Source: an uncultured Alteromonadaceae bacterium
GTDB lineage: Bacteria > Pseudomonadota > Gammaproteobacteria > Enterobacterales > Alteromonadaceae
DNA: 64,000 nucleotides
Assembly: GCA_947494925.1 (NCBI GenBank)
Contig: CANLWS010000004.1
Span: 186,001 to 250,000, forward strand
Direction: 5' to 3'
This document shows, one piece after another, positions 26,563 through 36,399 of this stretch (position 1 is its first letter; every line of letters begins with the position of its first letter). The notes below the pieces were generated by a model. It was not told the origin of the DNA, searched no databases, and worked only from the letters and a program-made list of their open reading frames with translations. The translations under genes were made by a program, and so were the position numbers.

Positions 26563-27759
26563 ATGGGTAGTCATACTCGTGTCCACTATATGGACAACTT
26601 ACGCGCATTTGCCATGCTATTAGGCATATTTTTTCACGCCGCTTTGGCCTACAGCCCATTGTTAAATCAGGTCTGGTTAACGGCGGATCCACAAACTTCA
26701 CCACTAGTAGACATGCTGGCTTACTTTAGTCATGCGTTTCGGATGCCATTGTTTTTTATCATCGCTGGTTTTTTTGGAGCATTACTAGTGAACAAGCGAG
26801 GATTAGGCAAAACCGTCAAGAATCGCTTACTCAGGATCTCATTACCTTTTGTCATTTTCCTGCCATTGGTGCTTGCCTCATTCGCTATGTTGATCGGCTG
26901 GGCAATGGAAAATATCGAAAACAAATCCGCCATGTTAAACATCATCAGCATGATGGCGCAAAATCCGGACGCTCCGCCGCCACCTGTGACCACCACTCAT
27001 CTGTGGTTTTTGTATAATCTGATGTTTTTCTACCTGTTGAGCTTCATCGCAGTTAAATTCATCAAGCTGGACTGGATGGCATCTGTTGTTCGTTCTCCCA
27101 TTCTCTTCGTGTTGTTTGCACCACTTCTGTTGGTTCCGGCACTGGCAACCCAGCATGCGCCTATTCCTGCACCTGAACAGTTTATGCCTCAGCTTTGGTC
27201 GTTTGGCTTTTATGGATTATTTTATGTCTTGGGCTGGGGGTTGTTTAAGCATCAGGAATTGCTGGACAAACTGCAGCGCTTCGCGCCTTTTATGCTGATA
27301 GCCGGCGTACTGGCATACGCTGTCTTCTATTCCCTGTTACCCACTCAGATCAGCATGCAGGACGCTATGATAAGTATGACAACTTCGCCAGAGCTGTCCG
27401 CGAAACATATCTTAATGGCAAGTTTGGAAGCCTACATTGGTTTGTACATGAGCCTCGCGCTGCTGGTCTATGGCCGAAAATGGCTGAACGGACATAGCAC
27501 TACAATACGCTTAATTTCAGACTCGTCTTACTGGATATACATCATCCATTTGCCGGTTTTGTGGCTGCTGCAGTTTTTAATGTTGGACACACAATGGTCG
27601 CTTCTGACTGAGTTTTTAATCAGTTCACTTGGCACCTTTGCCATTGGATTCATCACCTATCTGATCATGGTGAGATGGACGCCAATCGGCTGGATGTTGA
27701 ATGGGCGTAAAGACGCAACTAAGCATGAGGAAATAGAAAAGGTTCAAGTCTCTTCCTAA
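26563..27759 (+). CDS. Acyltransferase-3 family membrane protein
   Basis: A 398-residue integral membrane protein with about ten helices. The start region RVHYMDNLRAFAMLLGIFFH and RMPLFFIIAGFFGALL are hallmark motifs of the acyltransferase-3/OpgC-like family, which modifies envelope glycans or other periplasmic molecules with acyl groups. I prefer the ATG at 26563, with TAGGTG 7 bases upstream, over the GTG at 26554. It follows the ABC operon by 55 bases and may be co-transcribed. A terminator follows. Confidence 0.87.
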   Translation: MGSHTRVHYMDNLRAFAMLLGIFFHAALAYSPLLNQVWLTADPQTSPLVDMLAYFSHAFRMPLFFIIAGFFGALLVNKRGLGKTVKNRLLRISLPFVIFLPLVLASFAMLIGWAMENIENKSAMLNIISMMAQNPDAPPPPVTTTHLWFLYNLMFFYLLSFIAVKFIKLDWMASVVRSPILFVLFAPLLLVPALATQHAPIPAPEQFMPQLWSFGFYGLFYVLGWGLFKHQELLDKLQRFAPFMLIAGVLAYAVFYSLLPTQISMQDAMISMTTSPELSAKHILMASLEAYIGLYMSLALLVYGRKWLNGHSTTIRLISDSSYWIYIIHLPVLWLLQFLMLDTQWSLLTEFLISSLGTFAIGFITYLIMVRWTPIGWMLNGRKDATKHEEIEKVQVSS

Positions 27760-27774
27760 ACTCGAATTTTTAGT

Positions 27775-27804
27775 GCCCTGAGATTTCATATTTCAGGGCG
27801 TTTT
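27775..27804 (+). terminator. Probable rho-independent terminator
   Basis: GCCCTGA (27775-27781) pairs with TCAGGGC (27793-27799) across an 11-base loop, followed by GTTTT. It ends the ABC/acyltransferase operon. Confidence 0.65.
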
Positions 27805-27845
27805 GCTAACATGCGAAAAAGGATGATGTTTTTGATAGGGAAATT

Positions 27846-28397
27846 ATGCGTATCACTATTCCGCTCGTTTTGTTTGTTTTGTGTTTTCTTTCAGCCTGTG
27901 CTCAACGGGTCAGTTCCATTAAAAAAGATGTCGATATTCCACTCGAAAATGAGATGGGATATATGCTGCTTGGCGTAGAAACCAATTTAAGTCTCGACAG
28001 TATTTTTATTGGAGGTGAAAAATCTGTACGCCTCACCAGAGAAGATCTGCGCTCTGGTACCAAGTTCTTTCTGATCGATATGCCTGCTGGTGATTATTAC
28101 TTTCATAAGATCAAACTTAATTATTGGTGGAGATTTAATTTAGACGAAGACTATTGGAAATTCAGCGTAAGCCCAGGCGTAATTAGTTACATAGGACATA
28201 TGGAAGTTGATACCTATGGTTTTTGGCCGATCCGTTCCAAGCTGGAACTAGAAAATAGGTCATCTGAAGCTCTGGAATTCATGGAACAAGAGTTTCCCAA
28301 CATATTGAAATCCAGAACTCTTACCTATGATGGTCCTGGTGAAGACCTGTTTTTTGAAAAAATAAATACACTAATTCAAGAAGGGGCAGCAGAATGA
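27846..28397 (+). CDS. Small predicted lipoprotein upstream of S9 peptidase
   Basis: A 183-residue protein with a type II signal peptide ending LSAC (Cys about residue 18). The mature part contains IDMPAGDYYFHKIKLNYWW, a segment common in beta-sandwich lipoproteins. I do not recognise a family. Its stop overlaps the start of the S9 peptidase gene (ATGA), so the two are coupled and likely act together in the periplasm or at the outer membrane. Confidence 0.75.
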   Translation: MRITIPLVLFVLCFLSACAQRVSSIKKDVDIPLENEMGYMLLGVETNLSLDSIFIGGEKSVRLTREDLRSGTKFFLIDMPAGDYYFHKIKLNYWWRFNLDEDYWKFSVSPGVISYIGHMEVDTYGFWPIRSKLELENRSSEALEFMEQEFPNILKSRTLTYDGPGEDLFFEKINTLIQEGAAE

Positions 28398-31282
28398 AAT
28401 TTAAGTTTGCCACCTTCGCCATTTTACTTTTAAGCCTTTGCTTCAAGGTTCAGTCGAACCCTATCCCTGCTAAGTACCTCTTTGACGAACCGACTAGATC
28501 GCAAATGAAGTTTTCGCCTAATGGTAAATATCTGTCGGTATACAATCATGGGGAAAATGGAAAATTTTTCTCAATAATTGATATTGCCTCAGGTTCAATG
28601 CAACACGTTGGTTCATTCAGAGAGAACGAAAGTCTGTATGGCTACAATTGGATAAATGACCAACACGTCGTTCTGCGCTTGAATATGCGAAACGGCAGGA
28701 AAGACATAGTGTTAGCGATTGACTATTCTGACGGCAAAGTATCCAGTAAACCTTATCCTATTAATGTTGATGGTTATATTCTGAGTGTTTTACCTGATGT
28801 TAAGCACCAGGTTTTATTCGCAAAGCGAAACAGAGATGATACGGGTTACCAACTATTTTTGACTGGCATTAGTGACTTGCTTGACAATAATTTTGATAAC
28901 GCACGCGAGATAAAAGGTATTCCCGATTCAGCCTCGTCCTACCTATTTGACAACGAAACACAGAGGATCATTGTTTCAGAATATGATGAAGATGAAGACC
29001 TCACAACATTTAAGTACCGAGCCCTGCATGGCAAAAAGTGGCAACCTCTATTTCTTCTTAAAAAGTCTGACTATCAATTCAGGCCTATTGGTTTTCTCTC
29101 GGACAACACACTTGCAGTATTAAGTGATAGAAATACCGATAAAATTACTTTGCAAGAGTTTGATATTGCAACACAGACTTTGACCAAAGTGCTATACGAA
29201 CACCCTTATTACGATTTGACTTCAGCGGAAATATCCTTCCAAACAGGACAAGTACAGTCGGCAAGTTTCTTTGATCATGGTCGGTTTGAGACGAAGTTTT
29301 TTGAAGCCAATCAGCAAAAAGAAGCCAAATTGATAAAAGCTGCATTTCCTGACAAACAATTCGTCATTATAGCCAGTAATGACACTATGAATCGTTGGAT
29401 AATCAAGACATTTGCAACAGACGATCCCGGACAATATTACCTCTATTATCAGGATGAAAAGTCGGCTGAAGTCATCTTTACACCCTATAAAAAATTAGAG
29501 GGTATTAAATTTTCGCCGAGTGAACTTATTACCGTAAATTCTGCTGATGGAACGCCAATAGAGGGTATTTTGACCCGTCCAATCAAAAACGACAACAAAG
29601 TGTTACTGGTTATGCCTCATGGAGGACCGGTTGGAGTAAGAGACAACGATATATTTGATCCGCGAGTACAGTATTTTGCCAGTCGTGGATTTTCTGTTCT
29701 GAAAGTGAACTTCAGAGGATCAAGCGGTTACGGTAGGCACTTTCGCGAAAGTGGTGTTGGGCAATTTGGCAATATCATCGAAGAAGACATAGTTGCGGTT
29801 GTAAAACATGTCAGAAACCAATACAACTTTGACCAAATGTGCTCAATGGGTGCAAGCTATGGAGGCTACTCGTCCTTTATGTTGGCAATTAAGCACCCTC
29901 AAGACTACAACTGCATAGTAGCCTCATATGGCATTTATGATCTGCCACTGCTATTCAATTCCAGTAATTTTAAAGTGCTTGATGAAAATCGAGATCGGAT
30001 CACCAGAGTCGTCGGAGAAATGGACAATTCTCTCTATGGTGATTCCCCTGTTTATCTTGCTGACAAACTGCAAACCCCAACGCTTTTGATTGCAGGAAAA
30101 GAGGACGAAATTGCCAGCTTTGAGCACACCAATAGAATGGCCTATGTGCTCACCAATCTGAACAAAGAATTTGAACCTCTATACTACGAAAAAACTGGTC
30201 ACGGCCATGATACCTGGTGGGGAGAATGGCATGAGCATACTTATATTTATGAATATCTTCTGCGTACCCTGAATTTACCCTCTCTTCCTTCTGATAAATA
30301 TGAAAATGAGTTAAAAGAAGCCCTTGCTGAGGAATTTACGCTAGTAGCAGATTCATTCGACTCTGACGACATCGTTGAAGATGACTCTACTCAAGCCTGG
30401 AAATACTACAAACAAGCCGCTCAACTTGGTGATAGCCGGGCAATGTATAAAATAGCAATGTTTTATCTCGATGGAAAAGAAGTAGAAAAGAATCTACCGC
30501 TAGCCATGGAGTGGTTAAACCGAGCATCAGATCACCAAAACAGCGACGCCATGTACAAACTTGGTGAACTCTATGCCGAAGGTAAAGAAGTCGATCTGAA
30601 TCATGAGAAATCTGTTCAGTTTTTCCAAATGGCGAAAGAACGAGGACATCATGCAGGTGTGTTAGCAAAACTGGCCATAGCGTATTGTCTGGGGAAAGGG
30701 ACGGAAAAATCAATTTCAAGCTGCACTGAGCTATTAAACTTTAAGCGATTGGAAAAAGGCGAGAACGAAGACAATCCAGTACACAGCGGTAGCAAAGCAA
30801 TTCAAAAAGTCGCACTTGTAGATATTTTTACACATCCTGAATTTTCGGAAAACGACAGAGCAATAGTACGCGAGACAGTGGCTGAAGAATTTGAAATTGA
30901 CCTTTATCCAGTTGAAATTAACGAAAAGGAAGCAGGTGTCCTCACTGAAGTAAAATATAACCATTTCGAATTCGTGGAAACCGAATCTATTATCGCAGAA
31001 GAAGAACTCCGTTTCGGAGTGAAGTTCGATGTTAATCCTGAGGATTACTTCACCAATATCAAAAAATTGACAGGGTTAGTTGCCACGTTAACTCAGCAAA
31101 CAGCGTCTGGGGAAACAGAAACCAAACTTAAGGCATTTTTGTTTGGTACCAGAAGAAACTGGTTTATTAATTATCCTCTAAAAGAGAACGATCTTGAGAC
31201 GGCTTTGTGGACAGTAGACTTGTTTGATCTGTTTGGGAATAAAGTGTTTAGTAAAGAATTTAATATTATTGAAAAGCAATAA
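28394..31282 (+). CDS. Secreted S9 (prolyl oligopeptidase) family peptidase fused to Sel1 repeats
   Basis: A 962-residue protein with an N-terminal signal peptide (to about residue 21, VQSNP). Residues ~25-370 look like a beta-propeller of short repeats (FSPNGKYLSVYNHG). The alpha/beta-hydrolase part has LLVMPHGGPVGVRD, GASYGG with nucleophile S488, the Asp region AGKEDEIASFEH and the His in KTGHGHDTWW. Unusually, the catalytic domain is followed by two to three Sel1/TPR-like repeats (about 666-772: AWKYYKQAAQLGDSRAMYKI, then DAMYKLGELYAEGKEV) and a further ~150-residue unrecognised C-terminal domain. Normal S9 peptidases end after the hydrolase domain. It cleaves peptides after proline or another residue type; specificity is unknown. 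Confidence 0.88.
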   Translation: MKFKFATFAILLLSLCFKVQSNPIPAKYLFDEPTRSQMKFSPNGKYLSVYNHGENGKFFSIIDIASGSMQHVGSFRENESLYGYNWINDQHVVLRLNMRNGRKDIVLAIDYSDGKVSSKPYPINVDGYILSVLPDVKHQVLFAKRNRDDTGYQLFLTGISDLLDNNFDNAREIKGIPDSASSYLFDNETQRIIVSEYDEDEDLTTFKYRALHGKKWQPLFLLKKSDYQFRPIGFLSDNTLAVLSDRNTDKITLQEFDIATQTLTKVLYEHPYYDLTSAEISFQTGQVQSASFFDHGRFETKFFEANQQKEAKLIKAAFPDKQFVIIASNDTMNRWIIKTFATDDPGQYYLYYQDEKSAEVIFTPYKKLEGIKFSPSELITVNSADGTPIEGILTRPIKNDNKVLLVMPHGGPVGVRDNDIFDPRVQYFASRGFSVLKVNFRGSSGYGRHFRESGVGQFGNIIEEDIVAVVKHVRNQYNFDQMCSMGASYGGYSSFMLAIKHPQDYNCIVASYGIYDLPLLFNSSNFKVLDENRDRITRVVGEMDNSLYGDSPVYLADKLQTPTLLIAGKEDEIASFEHTNRMAYVLTNLNKEFEPLYYEKTGHGHDTWWGEWHEHTYIYEYLLRTLNLPSLPSDKYENELKEALAEEFTLVADSFDSDDIVEDDSTQAWKYYKQAAQLGDSRAMYKIAMFYLDGKEVEKNLPLAMEWLNRASDHQNSDAMYKLGELYAEGKEVDLNHEKSVQFFQMAKERGHHAGVLAKLAIAYCLGKGTEKSISSCTELLNFKRLEKGENEDNPVHSGSKAIQKVALVDIFTHPEFSENDRAIVRETVAEEFEIDLYPVEINEKEAGVLTEVKYNHFEFVETESIIAEEELRFGVKFDVNPEDYFTNIKKLTGLVATLTQQTASGETETKLKAFLFGTRRNWFINYPLKENDLETALWTVDLFDLFGNKVFSKEFNIIEKQ

Positions 31283-31283
31283 A

Positions 31284-31811
31284 ATGACCAAGGTGAAAAC
31301 AGTAACCATGAAAATCATTGAAACCGAACGCTGTATTTTACGGCCTCTGACACTAGATGATGCAGAGGCTTTAAATCGGGTTAACAGGATACCAGAAGTA
31401 GTGAAATACATCGGTCCTGTGGAAGATGCTGTGGCAAAAACGGCGGACTACCTACGCAATGGTCCGCTGGCAGATTATCAGAAGTTTGGCTTTGGACGTC
31501 ACGCATGTATCGATAAATCAAATAATCAGCTTATTGGATTTTGTGGACTCAAATATCTTCCGTCTCTGGATGATGTGGACATCGGTTATCGGTTGTTACC
31601 CGAATACTGGGGCAAAGGGTTAGCCACAGAAACCAGTCTGGCAATTATGGATTACGCTAAGAAGACTTTGGGCCTTGAGCGAGTGATTGGACTGGCAATG
31701 CCAGAAAACAAAGCCTCAATTAACGTGTTTCCCAAGCTGGGCATGCAGTACGAAAGAAACCTCGAATTTATGGGCGAAGATTGTGTTCTGTGGGCCTGGC
31801 AACAGAAATAG
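31284..31811 (+). CDS. GNAT-family N-acetyltransferase (RimJ/RimL-like)
   Basis: About 175 residues of the Acetyltransf_3 type. IIETERCILRPLTLDDAEAL opens the domain, DIGYRLLPEYWGKGLATET is the acetyl-CoA-binding region, and NKASINVFPKLGMQYE is the C-terminal motif. ATG at 31284 follows the S9 stop by one base; a second ATG at 31308 has a better ribosome site (AAGGTG) and may be the true start. The 3' end overlaps the convergent LysR gene by 44 bases. The substrate is unknown. Confidence 0.88.
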   Translation: MTKVKTVTMKIIETERCILRPLTLDDAEALNRVNRIPEVVKYIGPVEDAVAKTADYLRNGPLADYQKFGFGRHACIDKSNNQLIGFCGLKYLPSLDDVDIGYRLLPEYWGKGLATETSLAIMDYAKKTLGLERVIGLAMPENKASINVFPKLGMQYERNLEFMGEDCVLWAWQQK

Positions 31812-32712
31812 GTGAACTATCCCCCTGAGTAAGCTCGGTTTTAAGCCACTCCGCAAAAATATTGATTCTGGCCAATTTGGGTGATTCTTTATCGTATAAC
31901 AAGGTAAATTTAAGGCCTGGCTCAATGGGGATATCAAAAGGCCTCACCAACAATCCCTTATTGACTAATTCAGACGCCATACTGGCAGATGCCAGGCACA
32001 CACCGTGACCACTCATTACGGCGTTCAGCCCCATTTCCCAGGTAGTCACTTCTATCCAGCTAATCAATTCACGTTGCATCTTCACACCTGCAGTGTCGAA
32101 CCATGTTTTCCAGCTAAATCGACCGGGATCAATGGCTTCCACCAACCAGCAATCTGCTAATTTTTCCGGACTATGCAAATCCATTTCTTCCACCAGATTT
32201 GGCGAGCAGTAAGGATAAACGGGGTCAACAATTAACACTTCCTGGTGCACGTCGGCCTTAATTTCATCGGCCTGACGCACTGCAACATCAATATCGCTGT
32301 AACGTAAATCTTCCAATTGAGCAGATGCCACGGCTCGTACCGAAATATTTGGATATTGAGAGGAAAATTTCCATAAGCGAGGAACCAGCCACACAGAAGA
32401 AAAAGACAAGGATGCCGTCACCGTCAATACACCATCTTCCGGTTCAACCATAATTTTGTCGAAGCCACTGGAGAGGGTGGAAAATGCTTGTCTGACATAT
32501 TCTGCCAAGGTTTGCCCTTGTTGAGTCAGTAGCATATTTCGCCCTTGTCGACTGAACAATTTCACCCCCAACTGCTGCTCCAGATTTCTGATTTGCTGGC
32601 TGACAGCGGCCTGGGTGACAGACAACTCTCTGGCCGCCTGACTATAGCTCTGAAATCTGGCTGCACTTTCAAAACAGCGTAAATGAGAAATAAACCTGAG
32701 TCGCTTATCCAT
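31768..32712 (-). CDS. LysR-type transcriptional regulator, GcvA-like
   Basis: A 314-residue LTTR. The N-terminus (LRCFESAARFQSYSQAAREL, then VTQAAVSQQIRNLEQQLG) and the MAS...GHGVCLA core resemble the GcvA/AmpR subgroup. It overlaps the GNAT gene tail to tail. It is divergent from the 49-codon ORF at 32808, with a 95-base shared control region, so that small gene is its most likely direct target. Confidence 0.9.
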   Translation of the reverse strand: MDKRLRFISHLRCFESAARFQSYSQAARELSVTQAAVSQQIRNLEQQLGVKLFSRQGRNMLLTQQGQTLAEYVRQAFSTLSSGFDKIMVEPEDGVLTVTASLSFSSVWLVPRLWKFSSQYPNISVRAVASAQLEDLRYSDIDVAVRQADEIKADVHQEVLIVDPVYPYCSPNLVEEMDLHSPEKLADCWLVEAIDPGRFSWKTWFDTAGVKMQRELISWIEVTTWEMGLNAVMSGHGVCLASASMASELVNKGLLVRPFDIPIEPGLKFTLLYDKESPKLARINIFAEWLKTELTQGDSSPISVARPTEHNLRP

Positions 32713-32807
32713 AAGTTTTACTTATATAACCTTAAAAAACTGATTGTTCGCTTTTTAATCTGTTTGATCCGAAAATACCATCACACTATCAATCAGGAGG
32801 AAACGCA

Positions 32808-32957
32808 ATGGAAAAAGTTCTACAAAACAGTTTAGTAAACAGAGTCTCACATCAGTTTAAATCCGAACAGTCGAAAAAGCGACTGGCAAAGCTAAATTTC
32901 TATCTGCGTCAGATTGGTCAAGGAATTCGCGCGGATACACTCTCGTTATATAAGTAA
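32808..32957 (+). CDS. Small 49-residue protein with strong Shine-Dalgarno
   Basis: A short frame beginning ATG GAA AAA, with a perfect AGGAGG six bases upstream and a GC-rich terminator 22 bases after the stop. The peptide is basic (sequence QSKKRLAKLNFYLRQIG in the middle) with no signal or membrane segment. I do not recognise a family. The ribosome site, the terminator and the divergent LysR gene make it a convincing gene although it is short. Confidence 0.7.
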   Translation: MEKVLQNSLVNRVSHQFKSEQSKKRLAKLNFYLRQIGQGIRADTLSLYK

Positions 32958-32979
32958 TTTTAACATTACTTGCCTTTTA

Positions 32980-33007
32980 GCCCGGCCTTGTCGCCGGGCA
33001 GTTTTCA
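32980..33007 (+). terminator. Rho-independent terminator after the 49-residue ORF
   Basis: GCCCGG (32980-32985) and CCGGGC (32994-32999) form a GC stem with an 8-base loop, followed by AGTTTTC. It isolates the small gene from the amidohydrolase gene. Confidence 0.7.
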
Positions 33008-33107
33008 TTCTGCAATCAGATTTTTCTTTGAATTTTTGCACCTGAGTTAAACAGGCCCTAGACTGTGTGCTTTGCCTTCGGCCAATAATAAAGATAAAGG
33101 ACAGTCG

Positions 33108-34664
33108 ATGAGATTTCGCTCGCTTTTACTATTGCTTTTCTTCACCAGCCTTTTTGCCTTAGCAAAGCCAGGAGCCAGTTCTCCTGACAGGCAGGCAAAT
33201 GAAGGACAAGGCCCTTACTCTCGATTGATTTTACGCGGTGTGACATACGTCAGCGGCGAAGGTGCCCCTCCCCGTGGACCGGTGGATATCGTCATTGAAG
33301 ACAATCGAATTGTTAACATTGTCAGTGTCGGGCACCCCGGCGTTCCCATTTTGGACAAAGGCAGGCCCAAAGCTGGTGCGGACGATAAGGAAATGGATTT
33401 AACAGGTATGTATGTGTTGCCAGGTTTTGTGGATATGCACGGTCATATTGGTGGTTCAGCTGACGACATCCCAGCCGAGTACGTATTCAAATTGTGGCTG
33501 GGACACGGTATTACTACTGTTCGAGAACCCGGCAGCTTCAATGGACTGGAGTGGGTGCTTGATCATGTTGAGCGTAGTGACAAAAATCAGATAGTCGCCC
33601 CAAGGATCATTCCTTATCTTGGTTTTGGTATGGGCAGTAAAGCCCCAATCTTCACACCAGAACAAGCCAGAAAATGGGTCAGGCAAGCAGCTAAAAAAGG
33701 GGCCAAAGGCCTGAAGTTTTTTGGTGCAACGCCTCGGGTTATGCAGGCCGCATTAGATGAAGCGAAGAAACAAAAGTTAGGGACCATGATGCACCATGCA
33801 CAACTCAATGTGATGAGCATGAACGCCCTGGATTCAGCCAGACTAGGACTGAATACCATGGAACATTGGTATGGCCTGCCAGAAGCCTTATTCGACGACA
33901 AAACCATTCAAAACTATCCAGCGAATTACAATTACAATAACGAACAGCATCGCTTTGCTGAGGCGGGAAAGCTTTGGAAACAAGCAGCGGCGCCAGGCAG
34001 TGAAACATGGAATGCAGTCCGCGATGAGCTTGTAGAGCTGGACTTTACTATTAACCCCACTATGACCATTTATGAAGCTAGTCGGGATCTGATGCGCGAA
34101 CGCAATGCTGACTGGCATGAAGAATATACTTTACCAACATTATGGGACTTCTTTACCCCAAGCCGATATGCCCATGGTTCGTATTGGTTTGACTGGACTA
34201 CAGATCTGGAAATTGAGTGGAAAGAGAATTTCCGTTTATGGATGCGCTTTTTAAACGACTATAAAAACCATGGAGGTCGTGTCACAACAGGCTCAGATTC
34301 CGGATACATCTACAAAATCTACGGTTTTGGTTACATTCGAGAACTGGAACTACTCAGAGAAGCGGGGTTTAATCCTCTTGAAGTTATCCAATCTGCTACG
34401 CTAAATGGCGCTCAGGCGCTGAGCATGGATCAGCAAATAGGTTCTATCACAATAGGTAAGTTGGCAGATTTGGTCATACTGGAAGAGAATCCACTTCAAA
34501 ACCTGAAAGTGCTATACGGAACAGGCCACTATAAACTGGATGACAACAACAAACCTACCCGCGTGGGTGGCGTTAAATACACCATTAAAGATGGCATAGT
34601 TTACGATGCTAAAGCGTTGCTGGCTGATGTCCGTGCAATGGTCAAAGAAGCGAAACAACAATAA
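33108..34664 (+). CDS. Secreted metal-dependent amidohydrolase
   Basis: A 518-residue amidohydrolase with a signal peptide (LLLLLFFTSLFALAKPG). Metal ligands are visible: HGH at 111-113 in GFVDMHGHIG, histidines in MMHHAQ and TMEHWYG, and Asp in TTGSDSGY. The C-terminal IGSITIGKLADLVILEENPL is characteristic of the imidazolonepropionase/prolidase-like group. The ATG at 33108 has AAAGGACAG upstream; an earlier in-frame start at 33072 would bury the signal peptide. It forms an operon with the DUF885 gene, only 16 bases on. Secretion of both suggests breakdown of peptides or similar amides. Confidence 0.88.
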   Translation: MRFRSLLLLLFFTSLFALAKPGASSPDRQANEGQGPYSRLILRGVTYVSGEGAPPRGPVDIVIEDNRIVNIVSVGHPGVPILDKGRPKAGADDKEMDLTGMYVLPGFVDMHGHIGGSADDIPAEYVFKLWLGHGITTVREPGSFNGLEWVLDHVERSDKNQIVAPRIIPYLGFGMGSKAPIFTPEQARKWVRQAAKKGAKGLKFFGATPRVMQAALDEAKKQKLGTMMHHAQLNVMSMNALDSARLGLNTMEHWYGLPEALFDDKTIQNYPANYNYNNEQHRFAEAGKLWKQAAAPGSETWNAVRDELVELDFTINPTMTIYEASRDLMRERNADWHEEYTLPTLWDFFTPSRYAHGSYWFDWTTDLEIEWKENFRLWMRFLNDYKNHGGRVTTGSDSGYIYKIYGFGYIRELELLREAGFNPLEVIQSATLNGAQALSMDQQIGSITIGKLADLVILEENPLQNLKVLYGTGHYKLDDNNKPTRVGGVKYTIKDGIVYDAKALLADVRAMVKEAKQQ

Positions 34665-34680
34665 TAAAAAAGGAAGCGTT

Positions 34681-36399
34681 ATGTTTTCACCCCGATTATT
34701 TACCTGTTCATTGGCGCTGCTGACTGGATTGGCAAGCGCTGATCCTCAGCAGGATTTTGATCAGCTATTGAAAACCCACTGGGCCAATGCCAAGCAAGAA
34801 AAAGTCTTTTTCAGAACCGACCCAGATGGATGGAAGCCCAATGGTAAACTGGCCGAATTCACCGCTGCTGCAATAGAGCGGCGAGCAAAGTTCAACCAGA
34901 AAATGTTGGACGAACTGAAGGCTATTCCCTTCAAGAAACTGAGCAAGGAACAACAAATCAGCTACCGCCTGTTCAAATATGAACGAGAATCCGAACGGCG
35001 TAGCAACCAGTTTCAGGACAAATACTTTCCTGTTAATTTTCTCAGTGGCTGGCACACCTATTTTGCAGAGGCGCCCGCCAATATGGCGTTTCTCAATTCG
35101 CAGGATTACGACAACTTTCTGATGAGTCTGGCAGACTACCCCAGATTCAACGCTGAAAATATTGCGCTGTTAAAAGCGGGGATGAAAGCCGGTTACGTTC
35201 ATCATTGCAAAACGTTTGAAAACTATCACTCCACCATGAGCCGCCATATAGTCGAGGATGCGAAAAAAAGCGCACTATACGAACCTTTTACCCGCATGCC
35301 TGAGCAATTTAGTCAGCAGCAAAAAGATCAGTATCAAAGCAAGGCAATCGATTTAATTCAGAAAGCTGTTGTACCTGCCTATCAGTCATTGCATGATTTT
35401 TTCGTCAATGAGTACATGCCTCAGTGCAGAAAAGCCCCCGGTATTGCAAGTCTGGACGGTGGCGCGGAATATTATGCTTATACCGCGAATTACTACACCA
35501 CCACAGACTTAACACCCAAACAAATCCATGACCTTGGATTGTCCGAAGTCGAGCGAATTCAGGCGGAAATGAATGCCATTATTGCGAAAGTTGGCTTTCA
35601 GGGTAGTTATGCTGAGTTTCTGGAATTTTTGGCCAATGATCCAAGATTTTATGCCCAGGACCCACAGGACGTCATGGAAAAAACGGCGTTCATTACCATG
35701 TCCATGTACGGAAAGTTACCCACCTTCTTTGGCAAATTACCCCGCAATACTTTCACCATCAAAGGTTCAGCTTCCCGAGGCGCCTTTTACATGCCTCCAC
35801 CCGATAACCGCACACCGGGAACTTACTTTTTGACTTCGGTGGTTAAGCAACAACCTCTGTATAATCTGGAAGCTCTGAGTTTACATGAAGCGGTACCAGG
35901 ACATCATCTTCAGAATGCCATTGCGATGGAGTTGGATGTGCCTGAGTTCAGACGCACCTTGAATCATTCTGCATTCTCAGAAGGTTGGGGGTTGTATTCT
36001 GAACGACTCGGAAAAGAAGCAGGTTTTTATCAGGATCCATACAGTGATTTTGGTCGCCTTGGTTATGAGATGTGGCGCGCAGCCAGGTTAGTGGTAGATA
36101 CTGGAATTCATGCCTTTGGCTGGAGCAGGCAACGAGCCATCGATTATCTTCGTGCACGTACAGCGTTAACAAACAAAGCCGTTGCTGATCAAATTGACCG
36201 CTACATCTCCTGGCCCGGCCAGGCCCTGTCATACAAAATCGGTGAATTGAAAATCCGGGAACTGAGATTGAGAGCCGAAAACACACTTGGCGATAAGTTT
36301 GATATCAGGGGATTTCATGACACCGTAATTGGTCAGGGTTCACTACCCATCGCTGTGCTGGAAGATATAGTCAATGAATGGATAGATTCCCAAATGTGA
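34681..36399 (+). CDS. DUF885 family secreted metallopeptidase-like protein
   Basis: A 572-residue DUF885 protein with a signal peptide (FTCSLALLTGLASA). The family's zinc-peptidase-like motif HEAVPGHH is at 402-409, followed by EGWGLYSERLGKE. The N-terminal DFDQLLKTHWANA and C-terminal PGQALSYKIGELKI are typical. Start chosen at 34681 (AAAAAAGGAAGCG upstream); the frame opens earlier inside the amidohydrolase gene but that would lose the signal peptide. It is likely co-expressed with the amidohydrolase. Confidence 0.88.
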   Translation: MFSPRLFTCSLALLTGLASADPQQDFDQLLKTHWANAKQEKVFFRTDPDGWKPNGKLAEFTAAAIERRAKFNQKMLDELKAIPFKKLSKEQQISYRLFKYERESERRSNQFQDKYFPVNFLSGWHTYFAEAPANMAFLNSQDYDNFLMSLADYPRFNAENIALLKAGMKAGYVHHCKTFENYHSTMSRHIVEDAKKSALYEPFTRMPEQFSQQQKDQYQSKAIDLIQKAVVPAYQSLHDFFVNEYMPQCRKAPGIASLDGGAEYYAYTANYYTTTDLTPKQIHDLGLSEVERIQAEMNAIIAKVGFQGSYAEFLEFLANDPRFYAQDPQDVMEKTAFITMSMYGKLPTFFGKLPRNTFTIKGSASRGAFYMPPPDNRTPGTYFLTSVVKQQPLYNLEALSLHEAVPGHHLQNAIAMELDVPEFRRTLNHSAFSEGWGLYSERLGKEAGFYQDPYSDFGRLGYEMWRAARLVVDTGIHAFGWSRQRAIDYLRARTALTNKAVADQIDRYISWPGQALSYKIGELKIRELRLRAENTLGDKFDIRGFHDTVIGQGSLPIAVLEDIVNEWIDSQM

